Shown here: piece after piece, positions 53,545 through 63,117 of the stretch
How the letters are laid out: each line of letters opens with the position of its first letter
How positions within the stretch are numbered: the stretch's first letter is position 1
Source: Bacillus sp. NP157
GTDB taxonomy: Bacteria; Pseudomonadota; Gammaproteobacteria; Xanthomonadales; Rhodanobacteraceae
NCBI GenBank assembly: GCA_018889975.1
Contig: CP076546.1
Location: forward strand, 4,681,001-4,745,000
Direction: 5' to 3'
DNA: 64,000 nt
Translations under genes and position numbers: made by a program
Notes under the pieces: generated by a model
What the model saw: the letters and a program-made list of their open reading frames with translations, nothing else
What the model was told of the DNA's origin: nothing
The model's database searches: none

Positions 53545-53770
53545 CGTAGGAGCGCGCCTGCGCGCGATTTGACGTGCGCGCGGCGCTCGTACCTGCCCGC
53601 AGGACAGCCCTCGGTGCCTACCCTCGCTGCTCAGACAGGTCCTCCGCGCTCGATAAGGTTGGCCGCAGCCGCGGCCCATGTATTTGATTAGCCTTCGGCC
53701 GCTCGCTTGTGCGGGAGATGCCGCGGCTGCGCCGCCATGCTTTCCATTCGCGCGCAGGCGCGCTCCTACG
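53545..53770. repeat. REP pair flanking MITE-like copy 3
   Basis: The forward copy is at 53545-53567 and the inverted copy at 53748-53770. They flank the MITE-like fragment, as a REP pair lies next to copies 1 and 2 at 24.7-24.9 kb. Confidence 0.82.
53605..53714 (-). mobile_element. MITE-like element, copy 3 (one end lost)
   Basis: The left end (CAGCCCTCGGTGCCTACC, 53605 onward) corresponds to the right end of copy 2 with two changes. The interior to 53714 matches copy 2 in reverse complement almost base for base (for example CCGCGGCCCATGTA and CTCGCTTGTGCGG). The partner terminal repeat is missing, so the copy is truncated. Confidence 0.72.
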
Positions 53771-53956
53771 ACCGCCGCTACGTAGGCTCCTTATACGGCG
53801 GCACCGGCAGGCCGGCAACGCGTGTCGTCCAGAGGCGCTGCGCCTGGCCTGGCATAGGCGCTATTGCCTAGCTGCACGGGCCTGGCATCCTGCTAAGTTC
53901 CCATTCGTTGACCAGCCACCGTGCCCAGCCGCACGGCATCGACGAAAGGGGAGCGC

Positions 53957-55162
53957 ATGCCAGGCCCAGCTATCGAATCGCCGCCGGTCGGTGGCGACCC
54001 CACCATGCCTGCGCCAGCGCCGACGCGGCGGCTGGATTTCATCGACGCGCTGCGCGGCCTCGTCATCTGCCTGATGGTGCTCGACCACGTCCGCGACCTT
54101 ACGCATCGCGACGCGTTGCTCTTCGATCCCACCGACCTGTCCCGGACCACGGCGGCGCTATTCTTTACCCGCTGGATCACGCACCTGTGTGCGCCCACGT
54201 TCGTGTTGCTTGCCGGTGTATCCATCTTCCTGCAGGCGCGCAAGGGCAAGGCGGGCTGGCCGCTATCACGATTCCTGCTTGCCCGTGGCCTTTGGCTGGT
54301 CGCGCTGGAAGTCACGTTGGTGAACTTCGGATTCGACCTGAGCTTCGGGGTGTTCCTGCAGGTGATCTACGCCATCGGCATCGGCATGGTGTTCATGGCT
54401 GCCATGGTGCATCTGCCGAGGGCATGGGTCCTCGCACTGGGGCTTCTGATCGTGTTCGGCCACGACGCGCTCGATGCGGTACGCATGGACGGGACGGATG
54501 TCTCCGCATCCCTCTGGCACCTGTTGGTACAGCCCGGGCCGCTTCCCTTCGGCATGGTCACCTACCCGGCCCTGCCGTGGTTCGGAATCATGTGCGTGGG
54601 CTACGGCATCGGCGGGATTTACCTGGCGGAGCCGGACCGCCGCACCCGGGTCCTCGCCATCATGGGCGTGGCGATGCTGGTCCTGTTCTTCATCCTTCGC
54701 GTGCCGAATATCTATGGCGACCCGGTGCCCTGGACAAAGCCTGCACACAGCGGGTGGACGACGCTGGCCGTGCTCAATGTCACCAAGTACCCGCCTTCGC
54801 TCGCCTACGTCTTGCTGACCCTGGGGATCACGACGCTTGGCGGCCTGGCGCTTGAGCGGGCACCCGCGTGGCTGCTACGCCCGCTGCTCGCCTTCGGCCG
54901 CACGCCGATGCTCACCTACCTCCTGCACCTGTACGTGGCCCGGCTCCTCGTCCTGGCGATCGGCGCGGCGTGGGGCATTCCCGCCAGCGATTTCCTCGAC
55001 TCGCTCGGCGACCCCTCGCGGTTGATCCGCGATGGGTGGGGTCTTCCGTTGTGGGGCACTTACGCCGTGTGGATAAGCGTCCTGGTGATCCTGTATCCGA
55101 TCGCCAGGGCCTACGCGCGGTTCAAGGCGACGCAACGCCGGTGGTGGACCAGTTATATCTGA
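53957..55162 (+). CDS. HGSNAT-like (DUF1624) integral membrane protein
   Basis: The 401-residue protein has about ten membrane helices. It resembles the heparan-alpha-glucosaminide N-acetyltransferase catalytic family, with the N-terminal signature RRLDFIDALRGLVICLMVLDHVRD carrying the conserved Asp and His. A C-terminal LAFGRTPMLTYLLHLY segment is typical of membrane acyltransferases. AGGGGAG lies ahead of the ATG at 53957. It probably moves an acetyl group across the inner membrane to an envelope sugar, but the acceptor is unknown. Confidence 0.85.
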   Translation: MPGPAIESPPVGGDPTMPAPAPTRRLDFIDALRGLVICLMVLDHVRDLTHRDALLFDPTDLSRTTAALFFTRWITHLCAPTFVLLAGVSIFLQARKGKAGWPLSRFLLARGLWLVALEVTLVNFGFDLSFGVFLQVIYAIGIGMVFMAAMVHLPRAWVLALGLLIVFGHDALDAVRMDGTDVSASLWHLLVQPGPLPFGMVTYPALPWFGIMCVGYGIGGIYLAEPDRRTRVLAIMGVAMLVLFFILRVPNIYGDPVPWTKPAHSGWTTLAVLNVTKYPPSLAYVLLTLGITTLGGLALERAPAWLLRPLLAFGRTPMLTYLLHLYVARLLVLAIGAAWGIPASDFLDSLGDPSRLIRDGWGLPLWGTYAVWISVLVILYPIARAYARFKATQRRWWTSYI

Positions 55163-55185
55163 AGCACGCGCCACGATCGGGCATG

Positions 55186-55215
55186 AAAAAAGCGCCAGCC
55201 CTCGCAGGCTGACGC
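55186..55215 (-). terminator. Terminator of bamD
   Basis: On the minus strand, GCGTCAGCC and GGCTGGCGC pair with one G-U wobble and lead into a T run (55185-55191 as A on the plus strand). The wobble favours function on the minus strand. Another hairpin (GCCCCGC-AAC-GCGGGGC, 55242-55258) lies between it and the bamD stop. Confidence 0.75.
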
Positions 55216-55272
55216 TTCAAGGCCGTTAAGGCCGGCTCACAGCCCCGCAACGCGGGGCGGCTCACCCAAAGC

Positions 55273-56103
55273 TCAATGATGCCCCGAGAACGGGATGGCC
55301 TTGCGCCAGATCGACGGGTGGTGCGGCCAGTTCGGGTCCGTCAGGTACGGGTGGTCCGGGTAGTTCAGGGCCAGCACCTGGCGGCTCTGGTCGGCCAGCG
55401 GCTTGCGGTCCAGCGCGAGGTAGCTGCGGGTGAGGATCGCCAGGGCGTCGGCCGTTTCCGGCGACTGCTGGTAATGCTCGACCACGTACTGGGCGCGATC
55501 GGCGGAAGCGATGTACGACTTCGTGCGCAGGTAGTACTCGGCCACGTGGATCTCGAACTGGGCCAGCTCGTTGCGCAGGAAGATCATGCGCTGGCGGGCG
55601 TCCGTGGCGTAGGCGCTGTTCGGGTAACGACGGGCCAGCTGGCTGAAATCGTCGAAGGCAGTCAGGTTGAAGCCCTGGTCGCGACGGGTCGAGCCAGAAT
55701 TGTCGCCACGCTGCAGATAACGCTCGATAATGCCGCCGGTACGGTCAAAATTGATCAGACCGCGCAGGTAATAGGCATAATCTGCATGCTTGTGGGTCGG
55801 AAACGTCTTGATGAAGCGGTTGATCGTCGAGTACGCCTCATCCGGCTTGTTATCTTTGTACTGAGCGTAAGCCAGGTCGATCTGCGACTGCTCATTGATG
55901 TCACCCGACGGGAAACGCGCGATGAGACGCTCGTAGGCCTTCTCGGCCGCCGCGTAGTCAGCGTGTTCCAGCGAGTCATGGGCGTTCGCATACAGCCGGT
56001 CGACCGGCATGGTATCGATCGTCTCCTTCTTGCTGCGGAACATCGAGCAGGCGCTCATCGACAGGGCGAGGACGAGCAGAATGGTGATCTTGGTTGCACG
56101 CAT
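55273..56103 (-). CDS. bamD: Outer-membrane assembly lipoprotein BamD
   Basis: BamD is the essential lipoprotein of the BAM complex that inserts outer-membrane proteins. The 276-residue precursor starts MRATKITILLVLALSMSAC, with the lipobox MSAC. Five TPR-like repeats follow (LYANAHDSLEHADYAAAEKAYERLIARF and later YRRDQGFNLTAFDDFSQLARRYP-like segments). The start at 56103 is chosen because it puts the lipobox at the proper distance. It is divergent from rluD, a widely conserved arrangement. Confidence 0.97.
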   Translation of the reverse strand: MRATKITILLVLALSMSACSMFRSKKETIDTMPVDRLYANAHDSLEHADYAAAEKAYERLIARFPSGDINEQSQIDLAYAQYKDNKPDEAYSTINRFIKTFPTHKHADYAYYLRGLINFDRTGGIIERYLQRGDNSGSTRRDQGFNLTAFDDFSQLARRYPNSAYATDARQRMIFLRNELAQFEIHVAEYYLRTKSYIASADRAQYVVEHYQQSPETADALAILTRSYLALDRKPLADQSRQVLALNYPDHPYLTDPNWPHHPSIWRKAIPFSGHH

Positions 56104-56172
56104 TGAGAGAGTTCGGATGCTTGAGCGAAATGGCATGATAGCCGAAACCGGCCCCCGGCCGGGCGGCGCGGC

Positions 56173-57147
56173 ATGACGACGGTACGGCACGAGGCCACGA
56201 TGCCGCTAACGGCCGCGGGACGGCGTTTCGACCAGTCTTTGGCCGAGATGTTCCCGGAATACTCCCGATCCCGCCTTACGGGATGGATCAAAGACGGCAA
56301 AGTGTTGCTGGACGGGGCCCCCGTGCCGCCGCGCCAGCTGGTCCGTGGCGGCGAGTCGGTGGTCCTTGAGGCCGAGCTGGCCGTCGAGGTCCATGCCCAG
56401 CCCGAGGACATCGCCCTGGACATCGTCTATGAGGACGATGACCTGATGGTGATCAACAAGCCGGTCGGCCTGGTGGTCCACCCGGGCGCCGGCAACCCCG
56501 CCGGCACGATGCTGAACGCGTTGCTGCACCACGCCCCGGCGCTGGCGGCCCTGCCGCGCGCGGGCATCGTCCATCGCCTGGACAAGGACACGGCGGGCCT
56601 GATGGTGGTGGCCAAGTCCATCGCCGCGCAGACCGGCCTGGTCACGATGCTGAGCAAGCACGACGTGCACCGCCAGTACGAAGCCGTGGTGCTCGGCACC
56701 ATGGTGGCCGGCGGCACGGTGGACGAGGCGATCGGCCGCCACCAGCACGATCGCCTGAAGCAGGGCATCCGTGACGTGGAGCAGGGTGGCAAGGAAGCGG
56801 TCACCCACTACCGGGTCCGTGAGCGTTTTCGTGCGCACAGCGTCATCCAGTGCAACCTGGAGACCGGCCGCACCCACCAGATCCGCGTGCACATGGCGCA
56901 TATCGGCCATCCGCTGGTCGGCGACCAGATGTACGGCAACGGCCTGCGCCTGCCGCGCGGGGCCAGCCAGGAACTGATCGACGCCCTGCGTGGCTTCCGC
57001 CGCCAGGCGCTGCACGCCGAGAAACTGGCCTTCGAGCACCCGGTCACCGGCCAGTACCTCGAGTTCGACTCGCCCCGCCCGGCCGACCAGGAGGCGCTGA
57101 TCGAGGCCCTGCGCGCCGATACGGCGATCCATCCGATCGAGGACTGA
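56173..57147 (+). CDS. rluD: 23S rRNA pseudouridine synthase RluD
   Basis: RluD makes pseudouridines in helix 69 of 23S rRNA. The 324-residue protein has an N-terminal S4 RNA-binding domain ([18 protein letters not shown]). The RluA-type catalytic domain has its Asp in [19 protein letters not shown], followed by [20 protein letters not shown]. It lies two bases upstream of pgeF, with which it is usually cotranscribed. Confidence 0.97.
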   Translation: MTTVRHEATMPLTAAGRRFDQSLAEMFPEYSRSRLTGWIKDGKVLLDGAPVPPRQLVRGGESVVLEAELAVEVHAQPEDIALDIVYEDDDLMVINKPVGLVVHPGAGNPAGTMLNALLHHAPALAALPRAGIVHRLDKDTAGLMVVAKSIAAQTGLVTMLSKHDVHRQYEAVVLGTMVAGGTVDEAIGRHQHDRLKQGIRDVEQGGKEAVTHYRVRERFRAHSVIQCNLETGRTHQIRVHMAHIGHPLVGDQMYGNGLRLPRGASQELIDALRGFRRQALHAEKLAFEHPVTGQYLEFDSPRPADQEALIEALRADTAIHPIED

Positions 57148-57149
57148 GC

Positions 57150-57884
57150 ATGTCCGAGGCCTGGATCCGCCCCGGCTGGCAGGTTTCCCCAGGGGTCGGC
57201 GCCGCGGTGTCGACCCGGCAGGGTCCCGGCGTGTCGGCCGGCCCCTACGGCCGGTTGAACCTCGGCCTGCGCTCCGGCGATGACCCAGCGGCGGTCGCGG
57301 CGAACCGGGCCTCGCTGGTCACGGCACTAGGCCTCCCGGCACAGCCCCTGTGGCTGCGCCAGGTCCATGGCACCGACGTGGCGGAAGGCCCGGTGGCGGG
57401 CGGCGACGAGCCCGTGGCCGATGCCGCGGTGGCGCGTGGCCCCGGCCAGGTGCTGGCCATCCTCACCGCGGACTGCCTGCCGGTTCTGTTTGCCTCCGCC
57501 GACGGCCAGGCCATCGGCGCGGCGCACGCGGGTTGGCGTGGGCTGGCGGCGGGGGTGCTGGAAAACACCGTCCAGGCCATGGCCGCCGACGGTGTCCAGG
57601 CATGGCTGGGCCCGGCGATCGGTGGTGGCTCCTATGAGGTGGGCGAAGAGGTCCGCGAGGCGTTCGTCGGCCACGATCCTTCGGCGGCGTCCGCCTTCGT
57701 GGCGACCCGCCCGGGTCACTGGCTGTGCGACCTGTATGCGCTGGCGCGCCTGCGGCTGGCCGCCGTGGGCGTCACCCATGTCACCGGCGGCGGCTTCGAC
57801 ACCCTGACCGACGACCGGCTGTATTCCTACCGCCGCGACGGCGCGCAAAGCGGCCGCTTCGCCACCCTCGTCTGGACCGTGTAG
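57150..57884 (+). CDS. pgeF: Peptidoglycan editing factor PgeF (YfiH, laccase-fold)
   Basis: The YfiH/PgeF family has been linked to keeping L-Ala at position one of the murein peptide and to purine nucleoside activity. The 244-residue protein shows the zinc-binding set of the family: the His of VHGTDVAEG, the Cys of LTADCLPVLFAS and the His of GAAHAGWRGLAAG. It follows rluD by two bases. The TAG stop is supplied by the REP element starting at 57880. Confidence 0.94.
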   Translation: MSEAWIRPGWQVSPGVGAAVSTRQGPGVSAGPYGRLNLGLRSGDDPAAVAANRASLVTALGLPAQPLWLRQVHGTDVAEGPVAGGDEPVADAAVARGPGQVLAILTADCLPVLFASADGQAIGAAHAGWRGLAAGVLENTVQAMAADGVQAWLGPAIGGGSYEVGEEVREAFVGHDPSAASAFVATRPGHWLCDLYALARLRLAAVGVTHVTGGGFDTLTDDRLYSYRRDGAQSGRFATLVWTV

Positions 57885-58037
57885 GAGCGCGCCTGCGCGC
57901 GATGGAGCGGAGAGAAGCGTATCGGGTACTGAGTTGAGAGTATCGAGTAGAAGCCTGGCTCGCGCTGTTCCCGCGGTACTCTCAACTCGGTATTCGTTAC
58001 GCTCTTTGTGCCCTTCGCGCGCAGGCGCGCTCCTACA
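57880..58037. repeat. REP pair enclosing a second inverted repeat family
   Basis: A forward REP (57880-57902, including the pgeF stop) and an inverted REP (58015-58037) enclose a long imperfect hairpin. Its core arms are GAGTTGAGAGTA (57931-57942) and TACTCTCAACTC (57977-57988). A sequence related to the hairpin arms (GCGTACCGAGTAAAGAGTAA) occurs alone at about 8473-8492. The whole structure lies between converging genes. Confidence 0.75.
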
Positions 58038-58079
58038 AAAGCCTGCGGGCGTCCAACAGGATCGGGGCGCCCGACAGCG

Positions 58080-59495
58080 TCAGGGCGCCGTCATCGGCGT
58101 CGGCACGTAGATCTCCGGCTTCACCTTCGGCGGTTCCGTGAGCGCGTGCAGGAAGTTGTTGCGCCAGTGGGTGATGTCGTTGCGTTCGAGCACGTCCATC
58201 ATCGACTGCCAGCGCATCCGGCGTTCCTTCAGCGGCATTTCCAGGGCACGTTTCAGTGCCTCGGACACCTCGTCCAGGTCGGACGGGTTCACCAGCAGCG
58301 CGGCATCCAGCTCCTGGGCCGCGCCGGCGAAGCGGGAGAGCACCAGCACGCCGGGATCCTGTGGATCCTGGCAGGCGACGTATTCCTTGGCGACGAGATT
58401 CATGCCGTCGCGCAGCGGCGTCACCAGGCCGACCTTGGCTACGCGGAAGTAGCCGGCCAGCACCTTGTGCCCGAAGGACTTGTTCACGTAGCGGATCGGC
58501 ACCCAGTCCGGCTCGGCGTACTGGCCGTTGATGTGCCCGGCGCTGCGCTCCAGCTCGCGGCGTAGCGAGCGGTATTCGGGTACGTCCGAACGCGAGGGCG
58601 GGGCGATCTGCAACAGCGAGACACGGCCGCGCAGGTCCTTGTGGTCGCGCAGCAGGCGGGCGAAGCCGTCGAAACGCTCCGGCAGGCCCTTGGAATAATC
58701 CAGCCGGTCCACGCCGATGATCAGCGAACGATCGTCGATCGAGGCACGCAGCTTGGCCACCGCACCGCTGTCTTCGGCGCGATGCGCCAGTTCCACGGCC
58801 TCGGCCGTGTCGATGCTGATCGGGAACACGCCCGCGCGGAAGATCCGGCCGTTGGCCGCGCGGATCCGCCCGCCCGTGCGCATGGCGGCGCCCAGTTCGT
58901 GCAGGAAATAGTCTTCCAGCGCGCGCAGGTCGCGTTGGGTGTGCAGGCCGACCAGGTCGTACGACGCCAGCGGTTCAAGCAGTTCGCGATGGCGTGGCAG
59001 GGTGATCAGCAGGCCGGCCGCCGGCAGCGGTGTATGCAGGAAGAAGCCGATCCGGTTTTCCACGCCCAGCTCGCGCAGCATCGCCGCCAGCGGGATCAGG
59101 TGGTAATCGTGGACCCAGACGATGTCGTCTTTCTTCAGCAGCTTTGCCACACGCTTGGCGAAGATGCGGTTCACCCGCAGGTAGCCATCGAGGTGGTCGC
59201 GGCGGTAGTCGACCAGGTCGCCGCGATAGTGGAACAGCGGCCAGAGCGCCCGGTTGGCGAAGCCACTGTAGTAGTCGTCGTGGTCCGCCTTGGACATGTC
59301 GATCGTGGCGTAGGCGATGTTGCCTTCCTCGACCTCGTGCAGCTCCTTGCCTGTTTCGGCGGCGATATTGCCGCTCCAGCCGAACCAGAGCCCGCCCATT
59401 TCCTGCAATGCCGCGTTCATCGCCGAAGCGAGTCCGCCGGTCTGCGTCTGTTTCGGCAGGGCGACGCGGTTTGATATGACGACCAGTCGGCTCAT
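58080..59495 (-). CDS. otsA: Trehalose-6-phosphate synthase OtsA
   Basis: OtsA joins UDP-glucose (or another nucleotide glucose) with glucose 6-phosphate for stress-protective trehalose. The 471-residue GT20 enzyme has the N-terminal loop GGLASAMNAALQEMGG, the substrate motif VWVHDYHLIPLAAMLRE and the phosphate-binding DRLDYSKGLPERFDGF. The C-terminal donor site is TPLRDGMNLVAKEYVACQ. The start overlaps otsB's stop (ATGA), so it is translated after otsB. Confidence 0.97.
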   Translation of the reverse strand: MSRLVVISNRVALPKQTQTGGLASAMNAALQEMGGLWFGWSGNIAAETGKELHEVEEGNIAYATIDMSKADHDDYYSGFANRALWPLFHYRGDLVDYRRDHLDGYLRVNRIFAKRVAKLLKKDDIVWVHDYHLIPLAAMLRELGVENRIGFFLHTPLPAAGLLITLPRHRELLEPLASYDLVGLHTQRDLRALEDYFLHELGAAMRTGGRIRAANGRIFRAGVFPISIDTAEAVELAHRAEDSGAVAKLRASIDDRSLIIGVDRLDYSKGLPERFDGFARLLRDHKDLRGRVSLLQIAPPSRSDVPEYRSLRRELERSAGHINGQYAEPDWVPIRYVNKSFGHKVLAGYFRVAKVGLVTPLRDGMNLVAKEYVACQDPQDPGVLVLSRFAGAAQELDAALLVNPSDLDEVSEALKRALEMPLKERRMRWQSMMDVLERNDITHWRNNFLHALTEPPKVKPEIYVPTPMTAP

Positions 59496-60298
59496 TGGCT
59501 GCTTACGGCTCCCTTCGTCAATGAAGTCATCACGCTATTCAGCCAAGCATGGACATCGGCCGGGCTAGACAATGTGAACGCGGCGTGTGACGGCGTTCTT
59601 GCACCAACGCGAACCGACATGCCCTGGCGTGCGTTCACCACGACGAAGGCATGCTCGTCGGTCAGGTCGTCGCCGAGATATACCGGGGTGCGTCCCTGGA
59701 ACGGGGCTTCCTCGAGGAAAGCGGCGACCGCCACGCCCTTGTCCATGCCGCGCGGTTTGAACTCGCAGACGTGGCTACCGGGTTGCAGCTCGAAGCCGGG
59801 GAAGCGGGCGGCCACGGTGGGCGCGAGCCGGCCCATCTCGGCCTCCAGGGCGGGGTGTTCGCGCGAATGCAGCGCCACCGACCAGCTCTTGTCCTCGACC
59901 CGGAGGCCGGGCAGGGCGAGCGCCACCTCGTGCACGGCCGCGCGCAACCGGGCCAGTTCATCGCGGTCCACCGGCACCGTACTGAGCTGGCCGGCGGCAT
60001 CGCGGCGCTCCAGCCCATGCTGGCCCGCGGCGGCCCAGCCGGGTCGCTGGAAAATGCGGTCCAGGCCGTCGATGGGCCGGCCACTGACCAGCGCGAGCGC
60101 ACCGCCCAGGGCATCGTGCAGCGCATCGAGCGTGGCCATCAGGCCGTCCGGAACGACGACGCCCTCGGGGTCGTCGGCGAAGGCAAGCAGGGTGCCATCC
60201 GCGTCGAGGAACAGGGCGGCGCGTGGCGGCAGGGCGGCGGGTGGCGCGGGGAGGACAGGCAAGACGCGGCTCCAGAGCGGGAGTGATAAAGCGAGCAT
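59492..60298 (-). CDS. otsB: Trehalose-6-phosphate phosphatase OtsB
   Basis: OtsB removes phosphate from trehalose 6-phosphate. The 268-residue HAD-fold protein has the nucleophile motif [14 protein letters not shown] (D-x-D-G-T), a second motif [12 protein letters not shown], and the acidic pair in [14 protein letters not shown]. The start at 60298 ([11 protein letters not shown]) avoids a much longer open frame that continues upstream across unrelated, antisense sequence. It is divergent from clpB and overlaps otsA by four bases. Confidence 0.95.
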   Translation of the reverse strand: MLALSLPLWSRVLPVLPAPPAALPPRAALFLDADGTLLAFADDPEGVVVPDGLMATLDALHDALGGALALVSGRPIDGLDRIFQRPGWAAAGQHGLERRDAAGQLSTVPVDRDELARLRAAVHEVALALPGLRVEDKSWSVALHSREHPALEAEMGRLAPTVAARFPGFELQPGSHVCEFKPRGMDKGVAVAAFLEEAPFQGRTPVYLGDDLTDEHAFVVVNARQGMSVRVGARTPSHAAFTLSSPADVHAWLNSVMTSLTKGAVSSQ

Positions 60299-60324
60299 GC
60301 CCCGAAACGTGTGAAAGGAACCGG

Positions 60325-60350
60325 TTGAAGGCGCAAGATCCCACCCGCAT
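60325..60350 (+). promoter_or_regulatory. Possible sigma32 heat-shock promoter of clpB
   Basis: TTGAAG (60325-60330) and CCCGCAT (60344-60350) are separated by 13 bases, similar to the CTTGAA and CCCCAT elements of heat-shock promoters. They lie 66 bases before the clpB start. Confidence 0.45.
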
Positions 60351-60415
60351 CTGTGAGACCAGAGGCGGTCGCGGGGAGGGCCCGGGGCGCGCCAGGACCT
60401 TTGGGAGACACCATC

Positions 60416-62998
60416 ATGCGAATGGACAAACTGACGTCGCGGTTCCAGCAGGCGCTGGCCGACGCCCAGTCGCTGGCCGTGGGCCGCGACAACAACATCC
60501 TCGAACCCGCCCACGTGATGCTGGCGCTGCTCGACCAGCAGGGCGGCTCGACCGGGCCGCTGCTCACCCAGGCCCAGGTCAACGTGCCGTCGCTGCGCCA
60601 GCGGGTCGCCGAAATGGTCGACCGCCTGCCGCGCGTGACCGGCCAGGAAGGCAACATCAGCGTGGGCAACGACCTGACCCGCGTGCTCAACCTCACCGAC
60701 AAACTCGCCCAGCAACGCGGCGACCAGTTCATCGCCAGCGAGCTGTTCGTGCTCGCGGCGCTGGACGATCGCGGCGAACTCGGCGGCGCGCTGAAGGGCG
60801 CGGGTGCCACGAAGGAGCGGCTCGAGGCAGCGATCGACAAGCTGCGTGGCGGCGAGAAGGTGCAGTCGGAGAATGCCGAAGAGCAGCGCCAGGCGCTGGA
60901 GAAGTACACCATCGACCTCACCGAGCGCGCCGAGATCGGCAAGCTCGACCCGGTGATCGGCCGTGACGAAGAGATTCGCCGGACGATCCAGGTGCTGCAG
61001 CGGCGCACCAAGAACAACCCCGTGCTGATCGGCGAACCCGGCGTCGGCAAGACCGCCATCGTCGAGGGCCTCGCCCAGCGCATCATCAATGGCGAAGTGC
61101 CCGAAGGGCTGCGCGACAAGCGCGTGCTCTCGCTCGACATGGGCGCCCTGATCGCCGGCGCGAAGTTCCGCGGCGAATTCGAAGAGCGGCTGAAGGCCGT
61201 GCTCAGCGACCTGTCGAAGCAGGAAGGCCGGGTCATCCTGTTCATCGACGAGCTGCATACGATGGTCGGTGCGGGCAAGGCCGACGGTGCGATGGACGCC
61301 GGCAACATGCTCAAGCCCGCGCTCGCGCGTGGCGAGCTGCATTGCATCGGCGCGACCACGCTGGACGAATACCGCAAGTACGTCGAAAAAGACGCCGCGC
61401 TGGAGCGCCGCTTCCAGAAGGTCTACGTGGGCGAGCCGAGCGTGGAAGACACGATCGCCATCCTGCGCGGCCTGAAGGAACGCTACGCCGTGCACCACGG
61501 CGTCGAGATCACCGATCCGGCGATCGTCGCCGCGGCGACCCTGTCGTCGCGCTACATCCCCGACCGGCAGTTGCCCGACAAGGCCATCGACCTGATGGAC
61601 GAGGCGGCCTCGCGCATCCGCATGGAAATCGATTCCAAGCCGGAGGAGCTCGACCGGCTCGAACGCCGCCTGATCCAGCTCAAGATCCAGCGCGAAATGC
61701 TGAAGAAGGAGCAGGACGACGAGTCGCGCCAGCGCCTGGCCACGCTCGAGGCGGACATCGAGAAGCTCGACCGCGAGTTCTCCGACCTCAACGAGGTGTG
61801 GAAGTCGGAGAAGGCCACGCTGCAGGGCGCGACCAAGGTCAAGGAACAGATCGAGGCCGCGCGCCTCGAACTGGAAACCGCGCAGCGCCGGCAGGATTTC
61901 GCGAAGATGAGCGAGATCCAGTACGGCCGCCTGCCCGCGCTGGAACTGCAGCTGGCCGATGCGCAGAAGGTCGAGCGGCAGGACTTCACCCTGCTGCAGG
62001 ACCGCGTCACCGCCGAGGAAATCGCCGAGGTGGTCGCCCGCTGGACCGGCATCCCGGTGTCGAAGATGCTGGAAGGCGAGCGCGAGAAGCTGCTGCACAT
62101 GGAAGACGCGCTGCACTCGCGCGTGGTCGGCCAGGACGAAGCTGTCCGCGCCGTGTCCGATGCGATCCGCCGTGCCCGCGCCGGCCTGTCCGATCCGAAT
62201 CGTCCGTATGGCTCGTTCCTCTTCCTGGGCCCCACCGGCGTCGGCAAGACCGAACTGTGCAAGGCCCTCGCCGACTTCCTGTTCGACACGCAGGACGCGA
62301 TGGTCCGCATCGACATGAGTGAGTTCATGGAGAAGCATTCCGTGAGCCGTCTCGTCGGCGCGCCCCCGGGTTACGTCGGTTACGAAGAAGGCGGCTACCT
62401 GACCGAAGCCGTGCGGCGTCGTCCCTACAGCGTGATCCTGCTCGATGAAGTCGAAAAGGCGCATCCCGATGTCTTCAACATCCTCCTGCAGGTGCTCGAC
62501 GACGGTCGCCTGACCGACGGCCAGGGCCGCACGGTCGACTTCCGCAACACCGTCATCGTCATGACCTCGAACCTGGGCTCGAACCTGATCCAGGAACAGG
62601 CCGGCGACAGCGAAGCCGACTACATGCAGATGAAGGCCTCCGTGCTCGGCGTGGTCCAGGCACACTTCCGCCCGGAGTTCATCAACCGCCTCGACGACCT
62701 GGTGGTGTTCCGTCCGCTGGACAAACAGCAGATCCGCTCGATCGCACGCATCCAGCTCAGCTACCTGTCGAAGCGCCTGGCCGAACGCCAGCTGGGCTTC
62801 GAACTGAGCGACGCCGCCCTCGACCTGCTCGGCAGCGCCGGCTTCGACCCCGTGTACGGTGCACGGCCGCTCAAGCGCGCCATCCAGCAACAACTGGAAA
62901 ACCCGCTGGCCCAGCGCATCCTGCGTGGGGAGTACTCGCCTGGGCAGACCGTCAGGGTCGACTCGGACGGCAACCACATTACGTTTGCTGCTGTGTAG
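60416..62998 (+). CDS. clpB: Protein disaggregase ClpB (Hsp100)
   Basis: ClpB pulls proteins out of aggregates with DnaK. The 860-residue protein has an N-terminal double Clp repeat ([22 protein letters not shown]). The first AAA domain has [14 protein letters not shown], and a long coiled-coil middle region covers about residues 405-525. The second AAA domain has [17 protein letters not shown], and the C-terminal domain has [10 protein letters not shown]-like IGL neighbours. The length equals the usual ClpB. The start at 60416 has GGGAG nine bases upstream; an ATG six bases further is an alternative. Confidence 0.98.
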   Translation: MRMDKLTSRFQQALADAQSLAVGRDNNILEPAHVMLALLDQQGGSTGPLLTQAQVNVPSLRQRVAEMVDRLPRVTGQEGNISVGNDLTRVLNLTDKLAQQRGDQFIASELFVLAALDDRGELGGALKGAGATKERLEAAIDKLRGGEKVQSENAEEQRQALEKYTIDLTERAEIGKLDPVIGRDEEIRRTIQVLQRRTKNNPVLIGEPGVGKTAIVEGLAQRIINGEVPEGLRDKRVLSLDMGALIAGAKFRGEFEERLKAVLSDLSKQEGRVILFIDELHTMVGAGKADGAMDAGNMLKPALARGELHCIGATTLDEYRKYVEKDAALERRFQKVYVGEPSVEDTIAILRGLKERYAVHHGVEITDPAIVAAATLSSRYIPDRQLPDKAIDLMDEAASRIRMEIDSKPEELDRLERRLIQLKIQREMLKKEQDDESRQRLATLEADIEKLDREFSDLNEVWKSEKATLQGATKVKEQIEAARLELETAQRRQDFAKMSEIQYGRLPALELQLADAQKVERQDFTLLQDRVTAEEIAEVVARWTGIPVSKMLEGEREKLLHMEDALHSRVVGQDEAVRAVSDAIRRARAGLSDPNRPYGSFLFLGPTGVGKTELCKALADFLFDTQDAMVRIDMSEFMEKHSVSRLVGAPPGYVGYEEGGYLTEAVRRRPYSVILLDEVEKAHPDVFNILLQVLDDGRLTDGQGRTVDFRNTVIVMTSNLGSNLIQEQAGDSEADYMQMKASVLGVVQAHFRPEFINRLDDLVVFRPLDKQQIRSIARIQLSYLSKRLAERQLGFELSDAALDLLGSAGFDPVYGARPLKRAIQQQLENPLAQRILRGEYSPGQTVRVDSDGNHITFAAV

Positions 62999-63066
62999 GC
63001 GTGGTGCTGCTGGTTTTGTAACCGTGCTGCTGCCGGTTTTGTAATTGTGCTGCTGCCGTTGATCGG

Positions 63067-63089
63067 TCGCGCGCAGGCGCGCTCCTACA
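63067..63089 (-). repeat. Single REP element (inverted orientation)
   Basis: One copy lies between converging clpB and the receptor gene. It is followed by GGCGCGCCTGCGTG, a remnant of a second copy. Confidence 0.83.
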
Positions 63090-63117
63090 GGGGGCGCGCC
63101 TGCGTGACGGGTGACCG

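Larger units (their letters stand above)
53532..53956. other. Intergenic region of 425 bases with REP copies and a MITE-like fragment
   Basis: It contains a forward REP (53545-53567), the truncated MITE-like copy 3 (53605-53714) and an inverted REP (53748-53770). About 185 bases of leader follow before the acetyltransferase-like gene. No gene was seen. Confidence 0.75.
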
